Shown here piece after piece: positions 7,921 through 15,995 of a stretch of DNA of 46,507 nt. This stretch comes from Deltaproteobacteria bacterium (lineage in GTDB: Bacteria; Myxococcota_A; Polyangia; Haliangiales; JADYYK01), in contig JADYYK010000234.1 in NCBI GenBank assembly GCA_020853705.1, forward strand, positions 1 to 46,507. The letters run 5' to 3'. The notes under the pieces were generated by a model. That model worked only from the letters and a program-made list of their open reading frames with translations. It made no database searches and was not told the DNA's origin. Within the stretch, counting starts at the first letter, position 1. Every line of letters starts with the position of its first letter. The position numbers were made by a program, and so were the translations under genes.

Positions 7921-8565
7921 TCATGGGCTGGTGCAAGCGGGTGCCTGGATGGTCTTGCACAGGGTGCGGAGCTCCTCACAGCTGAGCTCGCCGGGGAGTG
8001 GGTACTCGTCCTTGCTCGCGCAGGCGGCCTTCAGGTACTGCGCGGCCAGCGGGAGATCCTTGGGCAGGCCCTCGCCAGTCTGGTGGGCCTTGGCCAGCTC
8101 GCGACAGGCCATGCCGAAGTGGCCGTCACAGGCCTTCTGGTAGCTGGCCTCGGCTGCCGTCCAGCTCTGGGGCGTGCCGAGGCCGACCTTCTCCATCAGG
8201 CCCTGGTTGAAGCAGCCCGGGGCGTGGCCGGCGCTGCACGACTTGGCGTAGAGCTCATGCGAGCGCGGCAGATCCTCGGCCGTGCCCCTGCCGTACTTGT
8301 AGGCCAGCGCGAGCATCGCGCAGCCCTCGGCATCGCCGCCCTCGCAGGCCGCCTCGAACCAGATGAAGGCCTGGACGTCGAGCTCGGGCGTCGTCGGCTG
8401 CTCCATCAGCCGCTTGCCGATCACGGTGCACCGCGCGGGCGGCGCGCAGGGCGGCGCGGGTCGCGGGCTGGCGACGCCCGGAGGTGGCGACGACGCGCGC
8501 TCGCGTGATCGGGAACAGCCGCTCGAGAGCGCCACCAGCCACAGACAACCCAGCCCGCGCCACAT
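7921..8565 (-). CDS. Cys-rich Sel1-repeat lipoprotein
   Basis: The N-terminus MWRGLGCLWLVALSSGC is a lipoprotein signal with lipobox LSSGC (lipid Cys17), so envelope location is likely. After a Pro-rich spacer come Sel1-like alpha/alpha repeats of about 36 residues. The units carry paired cysteines (ACEGGDAEGCAMLALAYK, SCSAGHAPGCFNQGLM, ACDGHFGMACRELAKA). This resembles the disulfide-braced Hcp proteins of Helicobacter. A start at 8595 is possible, but 8565 places the signal peptide at the true N-terminus. A weak GC hairpin (CCGCC/GGCGG, 7894-7910) lies just after its stop. It is probably monocistronic. The specific role is unknown; Sel1 repeats usually bind proteins. Confidence 0.8.
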   Translation of the reverse strand: MWRGLGCLWLVALSSGCSRSRERASSPPPGVASPRPAPPCAPPARCTVIGKRLMEQPTTPELDVQAFIWFEAACEGGDAEGCAMLALAYKYGRGTAEDLPRSHELYAKSCSAGHAPGCFNQGLMEKVGLGTPQSWTAAEASYQKACDGHFGMACRELAKAHQTGEGLPKDLPLAAQYLKAACASKDEYPLPGELSCEELRTLCKTIQAPACTSP

Positions 8566-8619
8566 GTGCGGACAATACCCGCTTCCCGAGCCCACGCAGC
8601 CCCCAGGATCAGCGCTGGT

Positions 8620-9063
8620 TCAGGGCATTCGCCGGCCGAGCACGCGCGGCAGGAGCAGCGCCTGGGCGACCCAGAACGTCGAGCGCAGGGTCATGGCGAT
8701 CACCGTGCGCGGCTCGAAGGCGCCGCCGGCGAGGACGTGGACGCCGAACGCGGCGAAGACGCCCAGCGTGGTGAGCGCCAGCGCCCGGGCCAGCCAGGTC
8801 GCCCACCAGCGGCCGAGCAGCGCGACGAGGCCGGTGGCCACATAGACGAAGCCCGCGACGAAGTTGAAGAGCAGGACGAACGGGACGATGTTGCCGGCCT
8901 CCGCGCGGGCGGCGGCGCCGCCGAAGAGGACGTGGCCACCCTCGACCAGCGTGGCGACGCCGAACAGGACCGCTGTCGCGCCGAGCGCCCAGCGGCCCAG
9001 CGTCGAGCCTGTCGGGGGCGCGGACAGCGTCGCGCCGAGGCCGAGGTCGCTCCCGGCCTTCAT
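8620..9063 (-). CDS. Four-helix membrane protein (DoxX-like), 147 aa
   Basis: The protein has four predicted membrane helices, at about residues 24-48, 59-83, 88-112 and 120-141. Size and layout resemble DoxX-type small membrane proteins, but I see no diagnostic motif. The start ATG overlaps the stop of the cupin lipoprotein gene (ATGA, 9060-9063), so it is the third gene of the TetR-cupin-membrane operon. Its regulation should follow the palindrome at 10172-10185. The substrate is unknown. Confidence 0.75.
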   Translation of the reverse strand: MKAGSDLGLGATLSAPPTGSTLGRWALGATAVLFGVATLVEGGHVLFGGAAARAEAGNIVPFVLLFNFVAGFVYVATGLVALLGRWWATWLARALALTTLGVFAAFGVHVLAGGAFEPRTVIAMTLRSTFWVAQALLLPRVLGRRMP

Positions 9064-9545
9064 TTGTGGTGTTCCTCGCCGCTGTGGTGTGCCTCGCCGC
9101 CGTGGTGCTCCTCGCCGCGGCCGAGGTGGTGGACCAGCAGCACGAGGTCCGTCCCGCTGTCGGGCTCGACGGCGTGCTCGATGTTGGCCGCCAGGACCAC
9201 CGCGTGGGTGGCGTCGAGGCGCAGCCGCTCGGTGCCGGCGATGACGGTGCCGCTGCCCTGCAGCGCCATGATGGTCACCGGGACCGCGGCGTGGTGGGGC
9301 GGCAGCACGGTGCCGCCTCGCAGCACGATGCTGGCGAGCTTCAAGACCGGCTCGTCGACCAGCACCCGCTGCTCGCGCGGCTGACCGGTCCCGGGCGGCC
9401 CGGGCAGCTCCACGGTGCGCACCGCGGGGGCGCCCAGGCTGGCGACCGGGTGTCGCGCCGCGGGCGGGGTCGCGCAGCCGGCGACGGCCGCCCCGGCGAC
9501 GGCGGCGGCGAGGGCGATGGTGGGGAGCAGCACGGCGTGTCTCAT
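9060..9545 (-). CDS. Cupin-like lipoprotein with His-rich tail, 161 aa
   Basis: The signal is MRHAVLLPTIALAAAVAGAAVAGC with lipobox VAGC (lipid Cys24), so this is an envelope lipoprotein. The middle looks like a single cupin barrel: VLRGGTVLPPHHAAVPVTI, then a QGSGTVIAGTERLRLDATH segment, then NIEHAVEPDSGTDLVLL. The His-His and later His could be metal ligands. The last 20 or so residues form a His/Glu-rich tail with three GE(E/A)HH-type units (GEEHHGGEAHHSGEEHHK), a likely metal-binding tail. Start and stop overlap its neighbours by ATGA on both sides. A role in metal or small-molecule sensing or sequestration is inferred. Confidence 0.75.
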   Translation of the reverse strand: MRHAVLLPTIALAAAVAGAAVAGCATPPAARHPVASLGAPAVRTVELPGPPGTGQPREQRVLVDEPVLKLASIVLRGGTVLPPHHAAVPVTIMALQGSGTVIAGTERLRLDATHAVVLAANIEHAVEPDSGTDLVLLVHHLGRGEEHHGGEAHHSGEEHHK

Positions 9546-10162
9546 GGCGATCTCTTCCTGCTCGATGAACGAGCGACCACGGGTGAACCGAGGAGGGCGA
9601 ACAGGCTGTCCACCACCCTGCGCGCCTCGGCCTCACGCCGCCGAGCACGCAGGGGGGACAGCGCCAGCATCTGCACCGTGCCCATCACGATGGGCGCCAG
9701 CGTCTCGGCGGGGAGCTCCGCGCGCAGCTCGCCCGAGCGCTGCCCCTCGCGCAGGCAGGCCAGCACGAAGGCGCGCGACCGCTGCACGCAGGCGGTCAGG
9801 CGGTCCGAGCCGCGCCTGGGCAGCGCCAGCAAGAACTGCTCGGAGAGCACCAGCCGGAGGATGCCGAGCTGGCTCCCCACCGCGGTGCTGCGCGCGACCA
9901 CGAACCGCCGCAGCCGCTCGACGGGGGGCAGGTCGGCGGCGGGATAGGTCGACTCCAGCACCGCCTCGACGCGGGCGACCACGGCCTCGAGCAGCGCCTC
10001 CAGCGAGGCGAAGTGGCGGAAGATCGCGCCGCTGGAGAGGCCGACCTCGGCCGCGAGGCTCCGGGTGGTGAGCGCCGCGATCCCCCTGGTCGCGACCAGA
10101 CGCAGCGCCGCGTCGGTCAGCTCGACCTGCCTCAGCTCCGATGCGCGGCGCAGCTGCCCCAT
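9542..10162 (-). CDS. TetR/AcrR-family repressor
   Basis: A standard TetR-type regulator of 206 residues. The N-terminal helix-turn-helix reads LTTRSLAAEVGLSSGAIFRHF at about residues 32-52, followed by a divergent helical ligand-binding domain. The ATG at 10162 is preferred; a TTG two codons upstream is possible. A palindrome begins 9 bp upstream of the start, a position typical for autorepression. It leads an operon with the cupin lipoprotein and the membrane protein through two ATGA overlaps. The ligand is unknown. Confidence 0.9.
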   Translation of the reverse strand: MGQLRRASELRQVELTDAALRLVATRGIAALTTRSLAAEVGLSSGAIFRHFASLEALLEAVVARVEAVLESTYPAADLPPVERLRRFVVARSTAVGSQLGILRLVLSEQFLLALPRRGSDRLTACVQRSRAFVLACLREGQRSGELRAELPAETLAPIVMGTVQMLALSPLRARRREAEARRVVDSLFALLGSPVVARSSSRKRSP

Positions 10163-10171
10163 GCGCAAGAG

Positions 10172-10185
10172 AGTAAGTGCTTACT
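10172..10185. promoter_or_regulatory. Palindromic TetR operator candidate
   Basis: AGTAAG (10172-10177) and CTTACT (10180-10185) form a perfect inverted repeat with a TG centre. The site is AT-rich in a very GC-rich region and lies immediately upstream of the TetR start codon. It is the most likely binding site for that regulator and probably overlaps its promoter. The remainder of 10186-10284 shows nothing I can support. Confidence 0.6.
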
Positions 10186-10284
10186 TGCCACGGTGCAAGC
10201 CAGGACTGCACCGGACCGACGCCGGCGCCTGCCCCGCCCCCTCGCGGCGCCACGCCCGGCCTTGCTGCCGCGCGCCCTGCCCTG

Positions 10285-10632
10285 TCAGCGGTCGGCCAGC
10301 GTCCTCGGGTCGAGCTCGTGGCGCTTGCCGTCCCAGGTGCACAGGAGCCTGGCGCCGTCGACCTCGCAGCTGGGCGAATACTGGCCGAGATCGCGCAGCC
10401 CGAGCTGCTTGCCCGCGCCGTCCAGCGCGCGCAGGCGGTAGGCCACGATCTTGTGGCGCTGGGTCTCGTGGTCGATCTGTTCGATCACGACCTGGACGTC
10501 GCCGACCTTGACCGACACCAGCGCGCGCGCCCCCTTGGCGTCGCGCTTCATCTTGATCTTGTAGGCGCAGAACAAGATCCCCGAGGAGATCAGGATGAAG
10601 GCGCCGATGAGGATGAGGCCGCGCGGCTTCAT
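10285..10632 (-). CDS. Small single-pass membrane protein, 115 aa
   Basis: I do not recognise this protein. Residues 5-25 form one membrane helix, followed by a basic stretch KIKMKRDAKG and a soluble domain of about 80 residues. The domain has two cysteines (SCEVDGARLLC) that could form a disulfide. The ATG at 10632 lies 2 nt after the stop of the helicase gene, so it is probably the last gene of the kinase/TPR/helicase operon. The frame is open upstream but only inside the helicase gene. Confidence 0.7.
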   Translation of the reverse strand: MKPRGLILIGAFILISSGILFCAYKIKMKRDAKGARALVSVKVGDVQVVIEQIDHETQRHKIVAYRLRALDGAGKQLGLRDLGQYSPSCEVDGARLLCTWDGKRHELDPRTLADR

Positions 10633-10634
10633 GG

Positions 10635-13244
10635 TCAGGGGCCGATCCTCTCCAGCTGGATCAGCGGGCGGTCGGGCGCCGGGGTGCCGCGCGGGCCGAG
10701 CTCGACCACGCAGTGCAGCGCCCACTCGTCATGCTGCCCCGCAGTGTCGTCGGAGTCGGCGTCGGCGACCTCGGCCGCGGCGGCGTCGGCCGCCACGCGG
10801 CGCTTCAGGACCAGCTTCTGGTAGGCGCGCCACTTGCGGTCGGTCACCCGCGCGAGGTGGGTGAACTGCGGGCGGCGCGCGGCCGGCGTCAGCACCACCG
10901 CCTCGGCCTCGGCGAACACCGGCGCCATGGCCTCGGCCAGCGCGGGGTCGGCCCACACCCCGTCGGTATCCCACACCGCGGCGCGGGCGTCGTCCCTGCG
11001 CCGCGTCGCCACCGCGCCCAGCAGGAGGTGCAGCTCGCCGCGCAGCCGCGCCGCCAGCGCGCGCGGGTCGTCGGCGACGTCGCGCGGGGCGTCCAGCGCC
11101 GCGGCCTCGCGCGGCTGCGCGCGCAGCGCCAGCGGATCGCGCAGCGCCAGCCACTCGTCGAGCAGGCTGGAGTCGACCTTGCGCAAGAGGTTCCACAGGT
11201 GCGTGATGACGTCCTCCAGCGCCTCGCTGCGCAGCGTCTCGGGCACCGACTGCACCAGCGTCTTCAGCGCCTCGCTGAGGTAGCGCAGGAGCACCCCCTC
11301 GCTGCGCTCGAGGCCATATTCACGCACATATTCGTCGAAGGTCGCGTAGCGCTCGTAGATGTCGCGGGCCACCGACTTGGGCCGGATGTTCTCCTGCCCG
11401 ACCCAGGGGTGCTTGCGCGAGAACTCGTTGAAGGTGTCGTAGATCCAGTCCTTGTTGGGCTTGGGCCACTCCAGCTTGTCGAGCTCCTCCATGCGCTGCT
11501 CGTACTCGACGCCGGCGGCCTTCAGCGCGGCCACCTTCTCGCCCTTGAGCTTGTCGAGCTGCGCATACAGGACCACGTTGGGATCTTCACAGATGGCCTC
11601 GACCAGCGTCAGCATGTCGAGCGCATAGCTCTCGCTGGTGGGATCCAGCGAGCGCGCCGCCGCCAGCAGGTACAGCGACAGCGTCTGGTGCAGCGAGAAG
11701 TCGCGCTGCAGATCCTCGTCGACCACGACGTCGGCGCCCAGCGCCAGCTTGCGCGCGGTCAGCCGGAGCAGACCCGCCGCGCGCAGGGTGCGAAAGCAGC
11801 GCGCCGCCGCGCGCCGGTGCGCCCGCCGCCCGCGATCACCGGTGTGGACCCGCGCGATCAGCTCGATGAGGCGCCGATAGCCGCCGCCGCGCGCGCCGGG
11901 CGTCCCCTCTTCCTGGCCCTGCAGCATCGCCAGCAGCATGCCGTGGCTGACCTCGAAGCGCGGCTCCAGCGCCTCGGGCTGCTTGGTCAGCAGACGCTCG
12001 AAGGTCTGCCTGTCCCAGTGCGCATAGCCCTTGGTCGGGGGCTGCCGCTTGACCACCTTCTTGCCGGCGGCGGCCTTCTCGCTGAGACGCAGGTTCTCGA
12101 CCATGTGCTCGGGCGCCTGGGCCACCACCCAGCCGCGATCGTCGAAGCCCTTGCGCCCGGCGCGCCCGGCGATCTGCTGGAAGTCGCGCACCGACAGCAC
12201 CGCGGTCTTCTCGCCGTCGTACTTGCACAGCTGGGTGAACAGCACGGTGCGGATCGGGATGTTGACGCCCATGCCCAGGGTGTCGGTGCCCGAGATGACC
12301 TTGAGCAGCCCGCTCTGCGCCAGCTTCTCCACCGTCAGCCGGTACTTGGGCAAGAGGCCCGCGTGGTGCAGGCCGATGCCGTGCTTCAAGAACTTCTGCA
12401 CCTCCTTGCCGTACGGGCTCTGCCAGCGCACGCCCTCGAGCTGCGCGCGCAGGGCCTCCTTGTCCTCCTTCGAGGACAGCTGCACGCTCATCAGGTTCTG
12501 CGCCTGCTCGGCGGCGGCGCGCTGCGTGAAGTTGACCAGGTAGACCGGGTAGCGCTGCTTGTCGAGCAGGTCGGCCAGGGTCTCGTGCAGCGGCGTCTCG
12601 CGATACTCGGCGTCGAGCGGCACCGGGCGCACGGTGCCGCGCACCATGGCGACCTCGCGCCCGGTGTCCCGCGCCAGCGCGTCGGCGATCCCGCTGACGT
12701 CGCCCAGGGTGGCCGACATCAGGAGGAAGGTCGCGCGCGGCAGCGTCAGCAGCGGGATCTGCCAGGCCACCCCGCGCTCGCGGTCTCCGTAGTAGTGGAA
12801 CTCGTCCATCACCACCACGTCGACCGCTGGTGAGGCCTCGCGCAGACACAGGTTGGCCAGCACCTCGGCGGTGCAGCAGATGATGGGCGCGGTGCGGTTG
12901 ATGCTGGCGTCGCCGGTCATCATGCCCACGCGCTCGGCCCCGAAGGCGCGCGCCAGGGCGAAGAACTTCTCGTTGACCAGCGCCTTGATCGGGCACGTGT
13001 AGTAGGACGTCTTGCCCTCGGCCAGCGCCTTGAAGTGCAGCGCCTCGGCCACCAGCGACTTGCCCGACCCGGTGGGCGTGTTCAGGAGCACGTGCTTGCC
13101 CGAGGCCAGCTCGAGCAGCGCCTCCTCCTGGGCCGGATACAGGGTGCGCCCCGAGGCGGCCACCCAGCCCATGAAGCGGGCCAGGAAGTCGTCAGGGGTC
13201 AGCGCCTCGCCGGCGCGCGGCAGAAGCTCGGCCAGCGAGCTCAT
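10635..13244 (-). CDS. Ski2-like DEAD/DEAH helicase with DUF3516-type C-terminus, 869 aa
   Basis: A superfamily 2 helicase, probably acting on RNA. Motif I is NTPTGSGKS (55-63). TCPIKALVNEKF follows as motif Ia, then VVMDEFHYYGD as motif II (DEFH, about 147-150) and LMSATLGD as motif III. Motif VI is QQIAGRAGRKGF, about 370. The gene continues far past the helicase core, and its layout matches the DUF3516 helicases of actinobacteria and myxobacteria. The C-terminus has conserved-looking blocks such as PNKDWIYDTFNEF and EYGLERSEGVLLRYLSEAL. An ATG at 13244 is used; the upstream TPR gene ends 17 nt away. The Ala/Asp-rich end is probably flexible. Co-transcription with a kinase suggests regulated RNA processing, but that is inference. 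Confidence 0.85.
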   Translation of the reverse strand: MSSLAELLPRAGEALTPDDFLARFMGWVAASGRTLYPAQEEALLELASGKHVLLNTPTGSGKSLVAEALHFKALAEGKTSYYTCPIKALVNEKFFALARAFGAERVGMMTGDASINRTAPIICCTAEVLANLCLREASPAVDVVVMDEFHYYGDRERGVAWQIPLLTLPRATFLLMSATLGDVSGIADALARDTGREVAMVRGTVRPVPLDAEYRETPLHETLADLLDKQRYPVYLVNFTQRAAAEQAQNLMSVQLSSKEDKEALRAQLEGVRWQSPYGKEVQKFLKHGIGLHHAGLLPKYRLTVEKLAQSGLLKVISGTDTLGMGVNIPIRTVLFTQLCKYDGEKTAVLSVRDFQQIAGRAGRKGFDDRGWVVAQAPEHMVENLRLSEKAAAGKKVVKRQPPTKGYAHWDRQTFERLLTKQPEALEPRFEVSHGMLLAMLQGQEEGTPGARGGGYRRLIELIARVHTGDRGRRAHRRAAARCFRTLRAAGLLRLTARKLALGADVVVDEDLQRDFSLHQTLSLYLLAAARSLDPTSESYALDMLTLVEAICEDPNVVLYAQLDKLKGEKVAALKAAGVEYEQRMEELDKLEWPKPNKDWIYDTFNEFSRKHPWVGQENIRPKSVARDIYERYATFDEYVREYGLERSEGVLLRYLSEALKTLVQSVPETLRSEALEDVITHLWNLLRKVDSSLLDEWLALRDPLALRAQPREAAALDAPRDVADDPRALAARLRGELHLLLGAVATRRRDDARAAVWDTDGVWADPALAEAMAPVFAEAEAVVLTPAARRPQFTHLARVTDRKWRAYQKLVLKRRVAADAAAAEVADADSDDTAGQHDEWALHCVVELGPRGTPAPDRPLIQLERIGP

Positions 13245-13261
13245 GGCGTCATCGAGAGCAG

Positions 13262-14122
13262 CTAGAAGTGGCCGTCAACGACCAGGCCGCCACCCGCGGG
13301 CAGCCCGAACAGGCCGACCTTGGTGCCGGTCTTGCGGCGCGTGCTGGCATCATCCAGCGCACGCTCGGGGCGCCCGTAGGTCATCCAGCGCACCACGCCA
13401 TACGCGGCCAGCGCGCCGCCCAGCGCCAGCGAGGTGATGGCGATGGTGCGCTCCGACTTGGCCTGGTCGATCTTGTCGGAGTAGTCGCCGTAGGTCATGG
13501 CGTCCTTGGCGTCGTCCTCGCTGGTGCCCGACTTCATGAAGTAGACGATGCCGACGCCGAGGCCGACCGCGCCGACGCCGACCAGGGCGTCACCCAGGAT
13601 GTCCTGGTACCAGTGCCGCGCCGGGATGACCCGCCGCGCCGGCAGCGGGGCGTCCGAGGGCGACGGCTCCGGGCTGGCCGACGGCTCGGGGCTGGCAGAC
13701 GGCTGCGGCGACGCCAGCGGTGAAGGTGACGGGGACGGCTGCGGCGAGGCCGACGGTGACGGCGTCGGGCCGCCCGAGCCGAGGATGCTCTGGCAGGTCG
13801 CGATGTGGCCGCGCGCGGCGTTGGCGCCGCCCTCGGAGGGCAGCGTGGCCAGGTAGCGCCGGTACAGGTTGATGGCCTCGCCGCAGTCACCCAGAAGGCG
13901 CGTCGACTGCGCCCACGAGTACAGGATCTTGGGGTTGGCCTGCAGGGCGAACGCGGCGCGGAACTTGTCGATGGCCAGCTGGTACTGCTCCTGGTTGAAC
14001 AGCGCGGTGGCCTCGTCGTAGATCTTCTGCACCTCGGGGCGCAGCGGCGCCTCGGCCCGCGCCCGCCCACTCCAGCCCAGCACCAGCGCCATCACCAGCA
14101 TCACCTGCGAGAGCCTCTTCAC
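13262..14122 (-). CDS. Secreted/membrane TPR protein with Ser-Pro linker, 286 aa
   Basis: A GTG start at 14122 has a good GAGGTGA ribosome site. The N-terminus is a signal peptide ending near ARA-EA (residue 23). Residues 30-115 hold TPR-like helices (ALFNQEQYQLAIDKFRAAFAL and EAINLYRRYLATL). About 45 residues of Ser/Pro/Ala repeats follow (PSPSASPQ-type), then a membrane segment near 175-196 and a second hydrophobic stretch near 228-248. This layout is common in myxobacterial proteins encoded beside Ser/Thr kinases. It follows the kinase gene by 9 nt, so it may be a partner or substrate of that kinase. No enzymatic motif is seen. Confidence 0.75.
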   Translation of the reverse strand: MKRLSQVMLVMALVLGWSGRARAEAPLRPEVQKIYDEATALFNQEQYQLAIDKFRAAFALQANPKILYSWAQSTRLLGDCGEAINLYRRYLATLPSEGGANAARGHIATCQSILGSGGPTPSPSASPQPSPSPSPLASPQPSASPEPSASPEPSPSDAPLPARRVIPARHWYQDILGDALVGVGAVGLGVGIVYFMKSGTSEDDAKDAMTYGDYSDKIDQAKSERTIAITSLALGGALAAYGVVRWMTYGRPERALDDASTRRKTGTKVGLFGLPAGGGLVVDGHF

Positions 14123-14131
14123 GCGTCACCT

Positions 14132-15694
14132 CTAGGGGGGTGGTTCGGCAGAGTTCGGATCATAAGGCTTCTTGCCGTCGGGCTTCTTGCCCACCGGCTT
14201 CTTGCCCACCGGCTTCTTGATCGCCGCCACGGCGGGGCCGGCGGCGGACGGCGACGGCGATTGTGATGGTGACACCGACGGTGACGGTGACGGTGACGCC
14301 GACACCAGCGGCCCCGCCCCGGCGTCCGCGGCGGCCGCGACCACCGCCGGCGACGGCGACGGCACCCCGCTCGGCAGCGGCAGCACACCGGGCGCCGACA
14401 CCGACGGCTTGACCGGCGTGGCCGGGCGCTCGCCGCCATCACCCTTGCTGCCGCGCCCGCGCACCAGCAGCGCGGTCGCCACCACCGCCACCGCGACCCC
14501 GCCAGCCACCAGCACGCCGGTCAGCCCGCGCCGACGCGGCCGCGCCGACACCGCCGACTCGCCCATCAGGATGCCGCTCAGCGAGCCGTCGCCAGGTGCA
14601 CCCACCGGGCGACTGCCATCGATCTTGGTCAGCGCCTCGACCGCGCCGGTCACGCGCAGCGCGGGCGCCGGCGAGGGCAGCTCGTCCGACGACGGCTCCG
14701 AGCGCGGCCGCGACACCGAGCCCGAGTTCTGCTGCGCCTGCACCACCAGATCGCGCCACGGCTCGGGCTTCTTGCCGAACAGCTCGGTCATGAAGGCCGA
14801 CAGCGCGACCGACGACACCACCAGGCGCTGATCGCGCGCGAAGCCCTCGAGCTCGAGCTGCAGCTCCTGCGCGCTGCCGTAGCGCTCGTCGCGGTTGCGC
14901 TTGAGCGCGCGCATCACGATCGACTCCAGCCCCTCGGGGTAGCCCTGGCGCCGGGTCGACGGCGGCGGCACGTCGCTATTGACGATCTGGGACAGGATGG
15001 CGAACTCGTTTTCGCCCTTGAACAGGCGGGTTCCCGTTGTCAGCTCATAAAGCAGGATGCCGATGGCGAAGACGTCGCTGCGGCGGTCGAGCTTCTCGCC
15101 GCGGCACTGCTCGGGCGACATGTACGCGATCTTGCCCTTGAGCGACCCGACCCGCGACTCGGCGCGATGGGTGGCCGCTTTTGCGATGCCGAAGTCGACC
15201 ACCTTGACCGCGCCGTCGTACGTGACCAGCACGTTCGACGGGGACACATCGCGGTGCACGATGTTGAGCGGGGTGCCGTTGGGCGCCAGCTTCTCGTGCG
15301 CGTTGTGCAGGCCCGCCGCGGTGCCCAGCACCATCGTGATCGAGTGATCCAGCGGCAGCCCCTTGCGGGTGCGCGCGCAGGTCTTGAGGATGTTGCGCAT
15401 GTCCTCGCCATGGACGTACTCCATGGTGAAGAAGTAGCTGCCACCATCGGTGCCGATGTCGTAGGTCTGCGCGATGTTCTGGTGGTGCAGCGTGGCGGCC
15501 AGCCGCGCCTCGTCGAGGAACATGCGGATGAAGTCGTCGTTGGCCGCATGCTGCGGCAGGATCCGCTTGAGAACCACGTACTTCTCGAAGCCCTCGATGC
15601 CGCTGGCGCGGGCCAGATAGATCTCCGCCATGCCGCCCACGGCGAGCCGCTTGAGGAGCTGGTACTTCCCGAGTTGCATCCCGGGGACCAGCAT
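14132..15694 (-). CDS. Hanks-type Ser/Thr protein kinase, single-pass membrane, 520 aa
   Basis: A complete kinase domain spans about residues 8-290. The Gly-rich loop is LAVGGMAEIYLA, the ATP lysine is Lys43 (VVLKRI), and the catalytic loop is HRDVSPSN (147-154). The DFG motif is 167-169, and the activation segment ends YMSPEQCRGE. HRDVSPSN replaces HRDLKPEN, a variant common in myxobacteria. A membrane helix at 391-412 separates the cytoplasmic kinase from a Ser/Pro-rich outer segment. That segment ends in KKPVGKKPVGKKPDGKKP. The ATG at 15694 is chosen; a GTG at 15724 would add ten residues. It heads the operon with the TPR protein and the DUF3516-type helicase. Confidence 0.88.
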   Translation of the reverse strand: MLVPGMQLGKYQLLKRLAVGGMAEIYLARASGIEGFEKYVVLKRILPQHAANDDFIRMFLDEARLAATLHHQNIAQTYDIGTDGGSYFFTMEYVHGEDMRNILKTCARTRKGLPLDHSITMVLGTAAGLHNAHEKLAPNGTPLNIVHRDVSPSNVLVTYDGAVKVVDFGIAKAATHRAESRVGSLKGKIAYMSPEQCRGEKLDRRSDVFAIGILLYELTTGTRLFKGENEFAILSQIVNSDVPPPSTRRQGYPEGLESIVMRALKRNRDERYGSAQELQLELEGFARDQRLVVSSVALSAFMTELFGKKPEPWRDLVVQAQQNSGSVSRPRSEPSSDELPSPAPALRVTGAVEALTKIDGSRPVGAPGDGSLSGILMGESAVSARPRRRGLTGVLVAGGVAVAVVATALLVRGRGSKGDGGERPATPVKPSVSAPGVLPLPSGVPSPSPAVVAAAADAGAGPLVSASPSPSPSVSPSQSPSPSAAGPAVAAIKKPVGKKPVGKKPDGKKPYDPNSAEPPP

Positions 15695-15995
15695 TGGGGC
15701 CGCGTTGGACGGGTCGAGAGACACGCTTCGGTAGTCTACCACACGGCCTCGAAGGCTCGTGGCGCGCTGGCGGCGGTTCGACCTCTGCCACCCATGGGTC
15801 GTGCGCGGCCTGGCACCAGGAGTGCGGTGTCGCACCTACATGCACCCGGGTTCGCGCTGGGGACATTCGACCCGAGCGCTGAAGCCCGGAGTCCCAGTTC
15901 CCAACCACCAGGTCGCCGGTGATACCATGGGTTGCACCCTTACGTGCCTGGCCTGGCGAGTGTACGCGGACCAGCGATCAAAGGAGTCCTACCCG
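15695..15995. other. Divergent intergenic region, about 300 bp
   Basis: This lies between the divergent kinase and TSP3/VWA lipoprotein genes and must hold both promoters. I see a clear ribosome site (AAGGAG, 15981-15986) for the rightward gene. I cannot point to convincing -35/-10 boxes, repeats or RNA structures. Reading frames through it have no coding signature. Confidence 0.5.

Noticed and set aside
10713..12833. Plus-strand open frame opposite the helicase gene
   Set aside because: Antisense shadow of the DUF3516-type helicase, which carries full helicase motifs.
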